Translations under genes and position numbers: made by a program
Notes under the pieces: generated by a model
The model's input: only the letters and a program-made list of their open reading frames with translations
Databases searched by the model: none
Told to the model about the DNA's origin: nothing
Shown: piece after piece, positions 10,476-23,100 of the stretch
How the letters are laid out: each line of letters opens with the position of its first letter
Position numbering within the stretch: the stretch's first letter is position 1
Origin: Polychytrium aggregatum
Lineage: Eukaryota > Chytridiomycota > Chytridiomycetes > Polychytriales
Reading direction: 5' to 3'
DNA length: 64,000 nucleotides
NCBI RefSeq assembly: GCF_025602895.1
Contig: NW_026516234.1
Location: forward strand, 372,001 to 436,000

Positions 10476-13230
10476 CAGAGCCATCCTTGGGCGTCTTGGC
10501 CCCTCCCGGAGATAACCTTCGGCGGCCCTCCTTTGGCCTCACTCCAGCGGCGTCCCCAAAGCCGTCGAAAGGAGAGTCCTTTTATGGCTTTGTCGACACT
10601 TCCGATGACGCCGTTTTGCTGGTCGAGGCTGTCCACCGCAACATGATTCCCCGGCTTCAAGCAAGACTTACAGCCGAGCAGCGGGCGGCCACTCGATCGG
10701 GCTCGGTGTACATATTCGACGAAGAGGAGGCCGGGATCAAGCGATGGACCGTAGGGCCTTTTTTCATTCCTCTTTGTAACGACAACTGGAGAACGGAGTA
10801 GCAGCCGCATACGCCTGCAAACCTGCCCACCAGCACACCGGAATATGACGGTGTGCCAGTGTCGCTTGCTTGCTTGCTGCCAACACCTCCGCTCTGCGCA
10901 CTCACTCATCCATGCTCGTTTCGCTTCCATCTCGCCCTGTGTAGGACCAATACAACTGGAGTCCGAGCCGAATTCATCACTCTACCTTCCTCATATACCG
11001 CGAGCTCGAAAAGATACCTGGCGGAGAGCTCGCCATGCAGGATGAGGTCAAGGAGGAATCGACTGCTCTGGCCAACAACCCCAGCATTAGCAGTTCCTCA
11101 ACGCCCAACACTGCCTATGCCGAGTCCGATTCGAGGCTCGCACAGCCTGCGTTTACCGCTCAGCTCAAAAACAACATGCAGCTCAAGCCCAATGGACTCG
11201 TCAAAAAGACATTCTCCATCAAGGTGTACGGCCGACAGTTCCACCTTGTCTCATACTACTACGTCGATGATGTCCAGAGTAACCTGCTGCAAGCACCCTC
11301 GCAGTTCCCCGAGCTAGCCACCATCACCCCGACCGATGAGATCAAGGACCAGCTTGGCAAAATCACTCTCGGTCGATCCACAAGCGATTCAAAGGCGAAA
11401 AAGAGTGCCAAGAGGCAAAGCCCGATGCCCGGCATGGTCGAAGGCGCCGCGATTCCGTTCCCTCTTGGATCCTTCGACGGAAATCCTGGAGATATGCTCA
11501 TGCACCAGTCCTTCATCGGCAGTCCTTCCAAAGCCACACCCATTCTGCAGATCACCACCTCCCACCATGATTCGGATACCTCGGGCTCGCTGCTCATATC
11601 CTTTGGCCCCTCTGGCGGATCGCTGAGCCCCGGATGCTCCACCACAGACGGCAGTGATGATGTTTTCTCGTACGACCACCATACCAACAGCCTCAACCGT
11701 CGTCATCGTCGGGGCTCCTCGAGGTCAATGTCAAAGTATAGATCGGTGTCGCCTTACCAGTCGCCGTCGTCGCCAACTCCGTCGTTCACCCCAAGCCTTT
11801 CGCCTGTATCGCCTCATTCGTTTGTCCCCAGCCCCAGTCTTTCCTCGGACCCCAGCTCGATCCTGATGGACGGCTCCGAGCTCGGCGAGGCTTTTGGCAC
11901 ATATATCGGTATCGATGGTATACCGAAATCAAAGGCCTATGCCGACGGCACTGTCATGAACCTAATCAACGGCGGCCTGGCTCCGCCCGTGCCTCGCTCT
12001 CAGTTCGTCGGCATTCCTTCGGCCGGGAACATCACTCGCACTCACACACTCCCGGACTACCGGCACTTTGGCTTGCGAGAATCGACCTCACCTTCCGGCA
12101 CCGTTGGCTCACCCTTTGACGACCCGGTCGCGGCCGCTGGTGTGCGTCGGGTTGCAACGGTGCCCCCGACTTTGTCTCTGGACACCAGCGGCCAGCGCCC
12201 GCCTCCTTTCACAAGCCCTTCGTTTGCCGGCCCGTATGGCCATCTTAGTCAACCTTTGATGTCAGGGGCGCCGACTGACTTTGGCCTGATGGATGCTCGC
12301 TTCGCACGGTCGACGGGCTCCTCGTCCTCCTTTCCGACCACCTCTTCCCAACGACCTTCCCCCCAGACCTCAATTAGCGAGAGTCTAACCCCTGCCAGCG
12401 GTAGTCACCACCCGTCGCCTTCGCCCCAGTTTCATCGCTCTGTCTCTCAGTCGTCCCACCCGGACCCTCAGGCGCTTGGCCATATGCTGCAGCTCTCCCA
12501 ACCGATGCCGTTTGATCCTACTGGAGTACGAGCGCCCCCCATGGCGTCGTCCGGATCATTTTCTCAGCTCTACAGTGCTGCCCTACCTCACACAAGCTCC
12601 AACTCAAGTAGCCTATTGATGAGCACCTCGTCACAGGCGGCCTACAACCCCTCGTTTGCGCATGCTGGAATGCCTCAAAACACCATGTTCCTGGGCATCG
12701 ATGCGATGACGGCGCAACATGGGCACGTCCTTGGCTATCCCATGTCCGGCGGCGAAATAGGAGGGCAGTTCCTGGATGTCCATAACTGGGGCGGCGGACA
12801 CATTCCGGCTGCCACAGACTCGGGCCAGTCACTCAACTTTATGAACCTCGCCGAGCCCCATCGCGGCGCCCCGGGTCAGTACCCGCTCGTGTCTTCGAGT
12901 GCCATCGGTGATCCGCTTCATGACCAAGCCTTTGCCTTTGGGGCTCGAGCTTTGGCCAATCCATCGCTACGCCAACCGCCACATCCGTCCCAGCCCCATA
13001 CCGTCGATGTGGCTGCCGCCGCTCCACAGGCAAAGTCCGCAAACTTTATATATAGCCCAGCACCTCCCGCAGAGATGTCTCTGCATAACCCGGCGATGAT
13101 GACACGGACCCCGAGTCCTCCAAAGCTCCTCACCGATCCAGCTGGACAGCTACGGGCAGCGCCAGAGCTGATGCTACCCAAGACCGCTCCGCAAAGCCTC
13201 GGTATCGCCCCCGAGTCACAATTTCTATAG
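10476..13230 (+). CDS. WOPR-domain (Gti1/Pac2 family) transcription factor
   Basis: WOPR proteins (Wor1, Ryp1, Gti1, Pac2) are fungal DNA-binding master regulators of morphology and development. The domain is bipartite. The first half is in exon 1: GFVDTSDDAVLLVEAVHRN, RLTAEQRAATRSGSVYIFDE and EEAGIKRWT. An intron at 10751-10944 separates it from DQYNWSPSRI and TFLIYRELEKIPGG. The second half is LKPNGLVKKTFSIKVYGRQF with HLVSYYYVDDV. After it comes a ~650-residue Ser/Pro-rich, low-complexity tail, as in other family members. Exon 2 is 10945-13230. The true start codon is uncertain: the frame is open from about 10405 with no ATG, so there is either a preceding exon joined at the acceptor before 10476 or a non-ATG start. 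Confidence 0.92.
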
Positions 13231-14132
13231 CTCCTGAATAGACGAAGACTGCATTTGCTTCGCCTTGTCCCGGCACCTCATCCTCGTCAACACCATATGA
13301 TTATTTCTATCCTTCCATCTCTCCATCGTTTCATATCTCTACCGTGCCTTTCGATCCTCTCCTTCCTTCCCCCCCTTTTTTTTGGACCATCCGTCTGGCT
13401 TGGCCTTTAGGATGAATGAGAATACAAGTGTGTTCGGTCAAGTGCAGACAAAGTGCGGGCGGGATTGTGACTGCTGGGCATGTTCGGAATGCGTTCGACC
13501 TCAAAGACACTCAACTGCAAAAAACACCCTATCCGTCCTTCACGGTATCCATCGACTGGCATACCGATATCACCGTCTCAAACGATAGGCGAGGCAGCGT
13601 GCAGATAAACCAGTGGGGACACACACTCTCTCGAACAAAACGCGTCGTGGTCGAATCAGATCATTCTGGGTGTCCGTGGCATCTCATCGGCCAGCACTGA
13701 CTGATTTCATTCAACCAGGCGATCGATCAATCTCATTCAATCCACGCAATCTACACAATCCACATGTCATCTGTGTGGTGGAGTGTCCCATCCCCACACG
13801 AGTCCGCTGTATTTTCGGGTGGCTTGGCTTTCGTGACCCACACGGCCGTGGCTGTATTCGCGATACAAATCCAAAGTGAACCATCGGACTCAAACATAGA
13901 AGATGCCTTATAGAAGGTGCTGTTGGCCGTCTTCCTGGCTGCCACAGGGCTCCGACTCATGGTCATGGCCGGGCCGCCCAAGATCCGATCTGTGACACGG
14001 CACGTGACCATTGCGCAGGATGTATCCTCCCTGGCAGAATCGACGTGGCTTTGCCAAGCCGGGCTTGGGTCGTGTCGGCTTCCTCCTCCATCTCCCGCCG
14101 TGTCCGTCGACTGCCCCTCCACCCCGACAAGC
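13231..14132. other. Intergenic between WOPR gene and IP3R-like gene
   Basis: About 900 bases. Only short overlapping frames without recognisable content. A T-rich stretch at 13374-13383 may lie in the 3' region of the WOPR transcript. Confidence 0.45.
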
Positions 14133-17100
14133 ATGTCCAAGGCGTCTGCGGAGAGGTAGTTGCCGCCCCCGTGCCCAGCTGAGAGGTCTTGCGTGTTGCC
14201 CCCAGTAGCTCAAAGAGCCGGTTGCTAGCTCACGGTCCACTTCGATGTGGCACAGCCTCCCCCCGGTCCTCAGCCTCAGCCCCCGGCTCCAGCCCTGTCT
14301 GCTTTTGGGAGTTTGGTCTGCATGTTTCTTTGCGACGACCCTTCTCTTAGCGAGGTGGAGTTTGCATCAATTAACGCTCGTATCCTTGGGACGGGGCCGT
14401 TGCGCATTTTTGTCCCGACTTGCTCCAAAACTTCCATACCAGAACCCTCCGCATCGGCGATGAGATTGTGCTCGACTCCCCAAAGTTTGGCCAGCTCTTT
14501 GGGGAGGGCCCTATTCAAGAGCGATGTTTTGTCCGCCCCAACTTTGAACCGCGCTCTGCCTCATCGGGCGATCTCTTGAAATCTGTGTTTCGAGTCGAGC
14601 CCCACTGGGCCTCCTCGAATATGAAGGTGGGTTACTGCTGTCTGCGCCATCGCCGCGACAGTTTCTCCTTGGTGGCCACCCATCTCTGCCTCCATCTCCG
14701 ATCTGGTGGCTCGAATATTCCATTTTTTTTGCACCAGAACACTCGCCGCAGTGTGGCTGGTCAGACCTGACCGCGAGTTTCGTTGACATATTTTACTTAT
14801 ACCTTTCCAACCGCTTCACGTGCATATGCCGCAACGATCCCACATAGAACTTCCGCAGTGCAGTCGAGCAACACGTTGATCCCGAACTTCTCAACATTGA
14901 CACCCTCGACATATCTCTACCCGAAGTCGACCACGACAGTCTGGAGAATCTCCGCGCCTTGGCAAAGGCAGAGACACACATGAATCTCTCTGACTACGAG
15001 CGGCTTCGATCCAAGCCAGGTGAGGGCTCCGCTGAGAGTGAACGCCTGGGCCGCTGTTCGTTCGAAAATGATAGACTTCGCGTGCATGCGAGTCCCGAAC
15101 CGACAAGCTGCCGTCCTCATCTGGATCGACCTCGCGACTTGCCGCCGATCATCTCCGACACTGCCTTATACCGATATGGCTTTTAATCTGAACATCTCTG
15201 GTCTTTGTCGGCGTGTCCATCGGCGTGTCCATCGGCGTGTCCATCGGCGTGTCATCAACATGGGCCGTGTTTGCCTGCCTTAGTGACCTACGGGACAATC
15301 GTCCAGTTGCGTAATCTGCACACCAACAAGCTTCTCAAAGCCAACTCCACCGAAACCTGTCTGAATGACTCCACGGGCATGCGCGTCGAGCTCACGCGGT
15401 GTCCTCAGCGCGGCTGCGGCTTCAGAATCATGCCCAAGCTGCGGCTTCGTAACGAAGGCGATCCCGTTCGACTTAATGACACGGTGATCTTTCAGTCTGT
15501 CAAATCGGAAATCTATCTCCATGTGGCTCAGCATCGCCCCGACCCCTCTATCGGCTCTGTGCCCGACCATCTCTTCAGCCAATTGGTTCATGAGGCATGT
15601 CTGTCGTCCAACCCACATGGCTGGACCCTCTCAGTGTTCAATTCGAGCCAGCCATCCTCAGCTGCAGGCGATCGCTCCGGCAGTCGAGCCATCAAGTTTG
15701 GAAACACGATTCAGCTCTATCACCGCGAAACAGAAGGATATCTTGTCACTTCCTCGGCTACAGCCGTTAGACGCACCGACGCCGCTGTTTCGCTCATGGG
15801 CTTCAAATATGATCCCTTGAACCCACAGGACTCGTCGTCATCCCTGACTTTTTGGCAGATCGAAGCCCAGGACTCATACACAGGCGGAAGCGTCGGATGG
15901 GGACGGTCTGTTCGCATTCGCAACTGTGTGCTCAACCGGTACCTCCGTATTAGCGAAATCGCTTCCTCCAAGTCCAAGCACACATATCGACACACGGTCG
16001 ACTTTACGACGGACGTGCACGTCTCTCCCACCGGGGATGATACACTCTTCAAGATTTTTCAAGTCAATGCCGACGAGCGACAGCTCGCCGTTGGATCACA
16101 CGTGCGGATTCAACACGTCCGTACAGGCACCTGGCTGCATATAGTGCGAAACCCGGATGTACCCGAGAGCGAGCAATACGAAGCGTCGATCAACGGCCGA
16201 CTATCCTCGCGCGGCTGTCCTCGCTATGTACTGGCAGTCACCAGCGACATATCTTTGGAGGACTACTTCCTGCTCTCCGTCGTAGACCCATCGCTTATTC
16301 AAAAGTTCAACTTTAGCCAGTCCGCTGTTTCAACTCTCGCGCTCTTCACGACCAATCTAGCCATCCGACCAAGACGCGACGATAAGCAGCCTCGATTCAG
16401 AGCCTCGGAAGCAGCTTTTACCCAGATTATTGCCGTTTTGGTGAGTATCGCCCTTGCACCCTTTCATTCTCGCTTCCCTCTTCGTCCCGTTGTGCGTCGG
16501 CTTTTGATGGGTGCTGCGCTATTCTTTGACAGGCGATTCTGATGCTACATATGATGGAGATATTGCCAGCATTGTTCGTGTCGGCTCTGGGGCTGCAATC
16601 GTGATCGCCATGGGTGTATTCGCAGCTCGGGGCCAATATGGACAGCGCGGGGTACTGACTGCCGATACGTTCGCCCCATTGCCCCCCCCCAACAGACGGC
16701 CCTTATCTTCTCTTGTACCAATTCGAACGATGTCAATCCTTTGTCGCGACAAGGCCAGCCCCAGCTTGGTAACTGATAGATGCAACGTTATCGATGCTCA
16801 CATGGCGGTGCTAGCGAATTGCTTGATTTCATTTGTGGAATGGGCCGATCTAGATTGATGACTGCTGCCCGAGCCAGACAAGCCTCATTCTCAGTAGTGG
16901 TCCTTTGTGGTCTCGCAATAACCGATCATCTGCTGAATACCTCCCAACATTGCTCTCCTGTGATCTTCTGAATGGACCGCACAGTCCAACAAACCCTTCT
17001 CCGCGAAACTGGAATCATCGACATCGTACTTCATCTGCTCAAGGTTCCTTTCACTGGAAAAGCCCGCTTGGAAGCCAGGCAGCTCCTCAAGCCCCTGATC

Positions 17101-20100
17101 GTCGATTCGCTTTGTATCATCGAGACTGAGTTTGCTGATATTGATCAAGCAAGGGATGAGCTCGACAACAACCTGGACATCGACGACGTTCGCGAAGGCC
17201 ACGAATACCAGCTCTCCATGGTCATGCAATACTCGTGCCGCCTTCTCCAGCAGTTCTTACTGGGATCGGATCACGAGAACCAGTCGTATGTCTCCCGAGA
17301 GTTCCACACTCTCGCTGGTCACGTCGACCTGAAGATTGGCGCTGCCGAGACGCTGATGCAACTGATTTCGGGCAATCATTTGATTGTCCAGAGCATCTCC
17401 AACAACGAGATCGAGGGATTCTTGGAGCTTCTGCGTCGCGATAAAGAACCAAGCTACATCGCCTTCCTGATTGCCCTCTGTCAATGTGACGGATATGCCA
17501 TTCCCAAGCATCAAAACTACATTGCCGAAGAGCTGGTTCGTAAAAGCTTGGAGATTGAGGATGGCTCCATCATCCCGATCCGCATCAGCTCCAGCAACGA
17601 GCTCGAAGCTCGTGTGAACCGGGCTGGCTGTAGTGTCTGGGTTGCACAAAGCTCGCTGTTTCAGCATGGACAACGCACGCCGCCGAGTGGCGAGCGGGTT
17701 GTTCCAGGAGCCCGTGCATCGTTACATTTTCAGGACAATGCCGCCTATTTCGAGGCCCTCATGCAGCTCTATGAGGCGCTCTGTTTCGGCCACAACCGCC
17801 TCTGTGCTGAGTTGTTGTCGAGTGGTCTCGGACTCATCACCGAGGACATTTGTGTTGCTGGGATGCTCGATGAGGGTCTGCCACTGAGCATCCGTAGCCG
17901 CTATTGTTCACTTCTGCGAGGTGAGTCTGCACACTTTGATTGTTGACGAGCAGTGATATGCACCCTTGGTGTGTGAGAACCGTGGGAAGGGTCTACTGCT
18001 CAGACATGAGTGGTGCCACAGACCTGTGCGATGGTCGACTCTCCGCAGCGGTTGGCGAATGGACTATGAGCAGATATGGTAATAATCGCCGCTCATGCCT
18101 CCATGTTTGTGTGTTTATCCGGCCTTCAGTGATATTTTTGGATCGCTTCCCGGTTTCTCCTATGCAGTCTGACTACGTTTTCCCACTCGAGACGATCGAA
18201 AATCCACCAACCCTCAAGTATGTCCTGGACGATGCCGATCTTGGTGAAGACGAGCCTTTGATTTCGGATGAGTCCCTCTGTCGGGTGACTGAATGGGCAG
18301 AGGTGTATCTGCCTCGGAATACGGTTCAGTACTTTGAAAATAAGCACGAAAACGAGTTCCTGCTGTCTGTGCTGAAGCTCATCAAGTTCCTTGTCAAGTA
18401 CGGCTTTTATAAAGAGCCTGAATTGATCCTGACCTTCGTATCCACCCTGATAAGCATCCTCGACGGAAATTTGGACTCCAGGTAGGGCACACGCGTTCCG
18501 ACGCCACGCAGATAATTGATGCTCTTGCTACCGATCTCACCGAGCGTGCCCTTCACGTTCAGCAAAGCAGCGAACGTGAGTCGGCAGCAGTGATGTGATT
18601 CGGCTCACAGCACCGCAGGGCCACAGCATCACAGTATCATAGCGGACTGTGGGAATCTCTGGTCTGCTTACATCTCATACTGTCGTGAACGGGGGGGGGC
18701 TTGTCCAACGTAGAAACCCAAAACATTACGAAGAGCTCCAGTCCAAAGATAAGGCGTCTGATGCATGGTGGAGCAAGTCTCGGTTCCAGAACAACGACCA
18801 GTCGGCGATTGTGATCCAGTGCAAGATAGAGATCATCCAAATTATTGAAATCATCATGGGACTTCGCATTGAGATGAGAGTCTACTGGTATTGCCATTAC
18901 TGGCACAGATATATCAGGTTCGCAGATGCTATGCAATTCAAGTGTGGACGCTGGACGTAGCCGCCCCTGTCCAAAGGCTCGCTGTATCTGTCGGAGCTGG
19001 ATCGAATGGGATAGCCGGCGGCGATTTTTGTGGCTTAGGGTTTCGCTCTAACATGACTCTGCATCATAACATCACGGACTGTCTCGCCTATAGTAACCCG
19101 GAAGCCACCAAGGGCTCGTCGCTCCATACCTTGGGCTTTGCCTCCGCGAAGGACCTTTTTTCGTCGGTGTATCACGAGACAGAGTATTTCAAACTTGCGA
19201 TCCGCCTCACTCCGATACTACTGGATTTGCTGCGATACGACCGTCCGGCGTTGCGAAAAGTCGCTATTCGCCTCCTTCATCGCTTGCATTCTTCGACAGA
19301 AGAATTGATCGCGATTCTGAAGCGGTCGCTTCTCTTGAACAACGAGGAGTACATCAATACCTACGACTGGATCAAGGAAAAGATGGGGATCTTCATCAAC
19401 GCTGAAACCAGCACCTCGAATGACCGGCGGCTCATGGGCGATCTTGATGAGGAGATTGCGCCCGAAATCGCACAGACGCTGCGGGATTTTGCCCAACTCG
19501 CCATCTATGGGGCCAAAACGACAGGATCGAGCGATGACGATACTGTCGTTCCAGCTCCCGTTGCCTCGGTTTATCTCGAGTTTGCTCCCGACAGAATCAA
19601 CCAATGGTCGATGAAGAATTTGAATCTGTTCGACATTGTGATCCGTCTTCTCCAGAAGCGTGTGGATCACGCGAGCCGTCGCCGTGGCCAAGCACACAAC
19701 TCTGGCCTTGAGACCCCGAGCCTTTCGACATCACAGTCCCAGGCGGCTGGCTTGTCCTCGATTCTTCAGCTATCCAATGCTAACGATGCCGACAACGACA
19801 ACGATAACGAAAACGATAACGACAACAGCCGTTCGATCGAAGATGCCGTCCTGGTAGCATGTTTCGAATTCCTCCGCAACTACGCCAATCAACACAAGGA
19901 GCACCAGGATGCAGTGTTTTCCAACCTGGACCTTCTTCTCGAGGCGACGCATCCGTTGCGGTGCTGCTGCAGCCTCGCAGCCATCAGCACTTGTATTCGC
20001 TATCTCGGGGAGCTTTTCAGTCAATCTTTTTCCGCGTGCTTACGGATTACGGAGCGCCAATACCGGCGCATTCTCGAGCTGAGCGGAGGAAAGCGAGCAG

Positions 20101-23100
20101 CGTACATGGAGCTGCTGCGTCGGACTGTCAAGTCTGAAAAGAAGATCATCAAGCGGAATCAAAGCATTGTCATGCGGCTCTTGCTTGAACAGGGCGAGTT
20201 GTACGTGCCCGTCGGCGAGGTGGTCCGTTTCTTCCAGAGCGGTGCCGACTTTATTCGCTCGAGGCGCGGAATGGAGATACCGCTTTCGGATCGAAGCATT
20301 TCTGTGGACTATGTTGTTGAGTTGATCGACACACTGGCCATCTGTTGCGAAGACAAAAACCAGATTATGCAGACGGTAAGCGGAGCAACATCGCTTGTTC
20401 TGGCAGCGTGAACTCGATTGCGCTGGCGTGCTGGTCCCTGCTTGCCCTTTGTTATATGGCTCGGCATACAGCTCACGATATACTCTCATTTCACTCACCG
20501 ACAACCCAATCAACCTGGTGGCTCAAGATGGCGAACAGTCTCTTGAGTACGGAGAACGTGCTTATGATGCTCAGCTCGCCCATATCACCCCTAGCTTTGA
20601 AGCGAGTCTTGCTCCGTCTCCTGGCCTCAGTTCACACCTGGGATATCGTCCGACAGTCATCGTTCCAAAACAACGATAAGATCCAGCTGCATCCGCTGAT
20701 ATGGCGGCTGATCAAGGAGTCCATGCACCATCTCGAGACGATATCGTTCCAGGGCGACTCTGTGTTGGATGAAGAGGCCGTCAAATACTATTTCGACGGA
20801 GTGCTTGTCTTTTTGCAGCAGCTCTTCTCCAAGATGCCCTCTACGGACAGCTTTGATGAAGAGGCGCAGGCTATCAGTAATCAATATGTTGATCTGCTTT
20901 CTCAGTGGCTCCAAAGACAGGCAGACAACCCCCGTGTTTCCTCCGCAATCCAGCGACGCGTCGAGCGTTGTATCTCGACAATGCTGGGCTCTGGCTTCCG
21001 TGGCCACCTGAGACACTCCGAGCAGCACACTGTCTCTACCACGAAGCGGCTGTCCAAGACGCAGACTTTTGCCGAGAATGTCGACTCCCCACTACTCACT
21101 TGGGATCTTGTCCACGAACGAACTCTTGGTGGTGACGTTGCTGGGATGAACCAAGCATTTCAAAAATGTATCAATCTCCTCGAGGAAGACGAGGATGTAA
21201 TTCAGATAATGGAGTCCGAGCGCAGCAACCTTGGTAGGATACGCGGGACTGTTTCTGACCAACGCTTCAAACATAGCGTCGAGCGTGTTCTGTTACTGCA
21301 ATCCTTCGCGGCAGTGTCGGATCAATTTTGGCAGACCTTGACCGCAGCTAACTTGTGCTTTGTTGTCCCAGCAAAACTGTTTCATCTCGACGGCCAAATC
21401 GATCAAAAAACAAAGTCGCTCAGGATCACGACAGTCAAGTCCCTGATCCAGCACTTGGTCCAAATGAGCGATGTCTACAATGACAGTGCCGATGGAAGCC
21501 GATCCCTCGCTCAATCCAGCGAGGCGAGCGACGTTTGTGCTCAGCAGACAGCATCAGAAACAGCGATCGCCGGCGATCATCGGGATGTTTATTATGATAT
21601 CAAGACACTCGCCATATTAGAATCGTCGATTCAAAGGCACATACAGAAGTTAGAGACATGCAACCGAGCTGACGATCCCGAGAAGTGGTCCCATCTCGAA
21701 AAGCGCAAGGTCTCGTATCAGAACGAGCTCAATCGAATCGGATGCACCCTGATGGCGGAGCGATTGTTGACATCGACAGATGAAGGTATATTAGCGGCGG
21801 CACTCCAGCTCATGATCGCGATCCTCGACGGAGGAAATGCAGAGGCGCAGCGGACACTGCAAACCTACTGGCAAGGGACAAGGTCTGTTTGATTGCCGAG
21901 AGCTGCGTTGGATGGGTACAGCATTGGGATCCGTTTTTGCTTCGCCCGGGCGTGCACTCGACAGCGATCAGATACCTCAGCCACAGACAACTCACGTCGA
22001 TGTGATCACTCTGCGTTGGACGCTGTCGACTTTGCACTGGAAAGGGAGGAACGCTTTTTCTACTGCATCCACAATCGCATCCAGGGATCCATCAATCTGC
22101 TCAAGGAAACAAAAGACTTGATGCAGTATGTCAATCGCAAGGAGAGCCGCCACGCGTCCACTGTTGATCTCGGCGGCTATCCCCAGAATCTTTCTTTGCA
22201 AGACTCCATGAGCTCCCTGGCTCAGATCCAGAGCGATGTTTTCGCCGGTACTTCGAAAGACAGCGACGGCCACAGAGACTGGGCAATCACCCGGTCTGTG
22301 ATGAGGCTGCTGCAGTTGCTTGTTGAAGGACACAACTTGCCGTTGCAGGACTATGTCCGAATTCAGCCAGACAACATCAAGACCTTTGATCTCGTGAAAG
22401 ACACCGTGGAGTACTTGCACGCCGTTGTGCCTGTGGCGAGCAAAGTCAATGTTGACGTCATCGTCCAGGTGCTGAACACCATCATCGATTTGGCTCAGGT
22501 ATGGAGATGTCCAGAGGGCACTTTGTCCAAGACACGGAACGCTGTCGTGGGAGGCCCGTCAATATGTGAATTGCTGGATAGTTGCCACTCCCTTTGGATC
22601 ATATGCTCACATCCCTCTATGTAAAGGGCTGCACGGCCAACCAGGTCAATATCTTCAACGCCAAGATTATCCAGCCCATCAACATCATACTTGCGGAGAC
22701 GTTTGAAACCCTGCCTCGCAAGACCGTGTCAGATATGAAGGCCAAGGCCACTCTCTCACTACTGTCGCTATTGGAAGACGATCAAGATCCCAAAATACAG
22801 TATATCTTCAAGGAGATGAGTACCACTCTCGATATCAAGACGCTCTTGCGCATTCTGTAAGTAATTCTGCTGCAAGGCCGCCGAATGGGTGGGTGTGATC
22901 CTACTCTGATAGTACCCAATGCAATCATCAATGAAGTTGCGATGGCCTGGATCGTGCTTGACACAGCATTTAGTATCAGTGTCACCCGAGCTTCAATTGT
23001 CTGACTCGGTCTTGGCGTTGCTATACAGGAACTCGATTTACAAGTTGGGCGTCGCCGATGTTATCGAGGCTCGGCGCAAGAGACGGCCCAATAGGCAACT

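Noticed and set aside
15205-15257. Possible CRISPR-like array
   Set aside because: Direct tandem repeats without spacers, in a eukaryotic intron.
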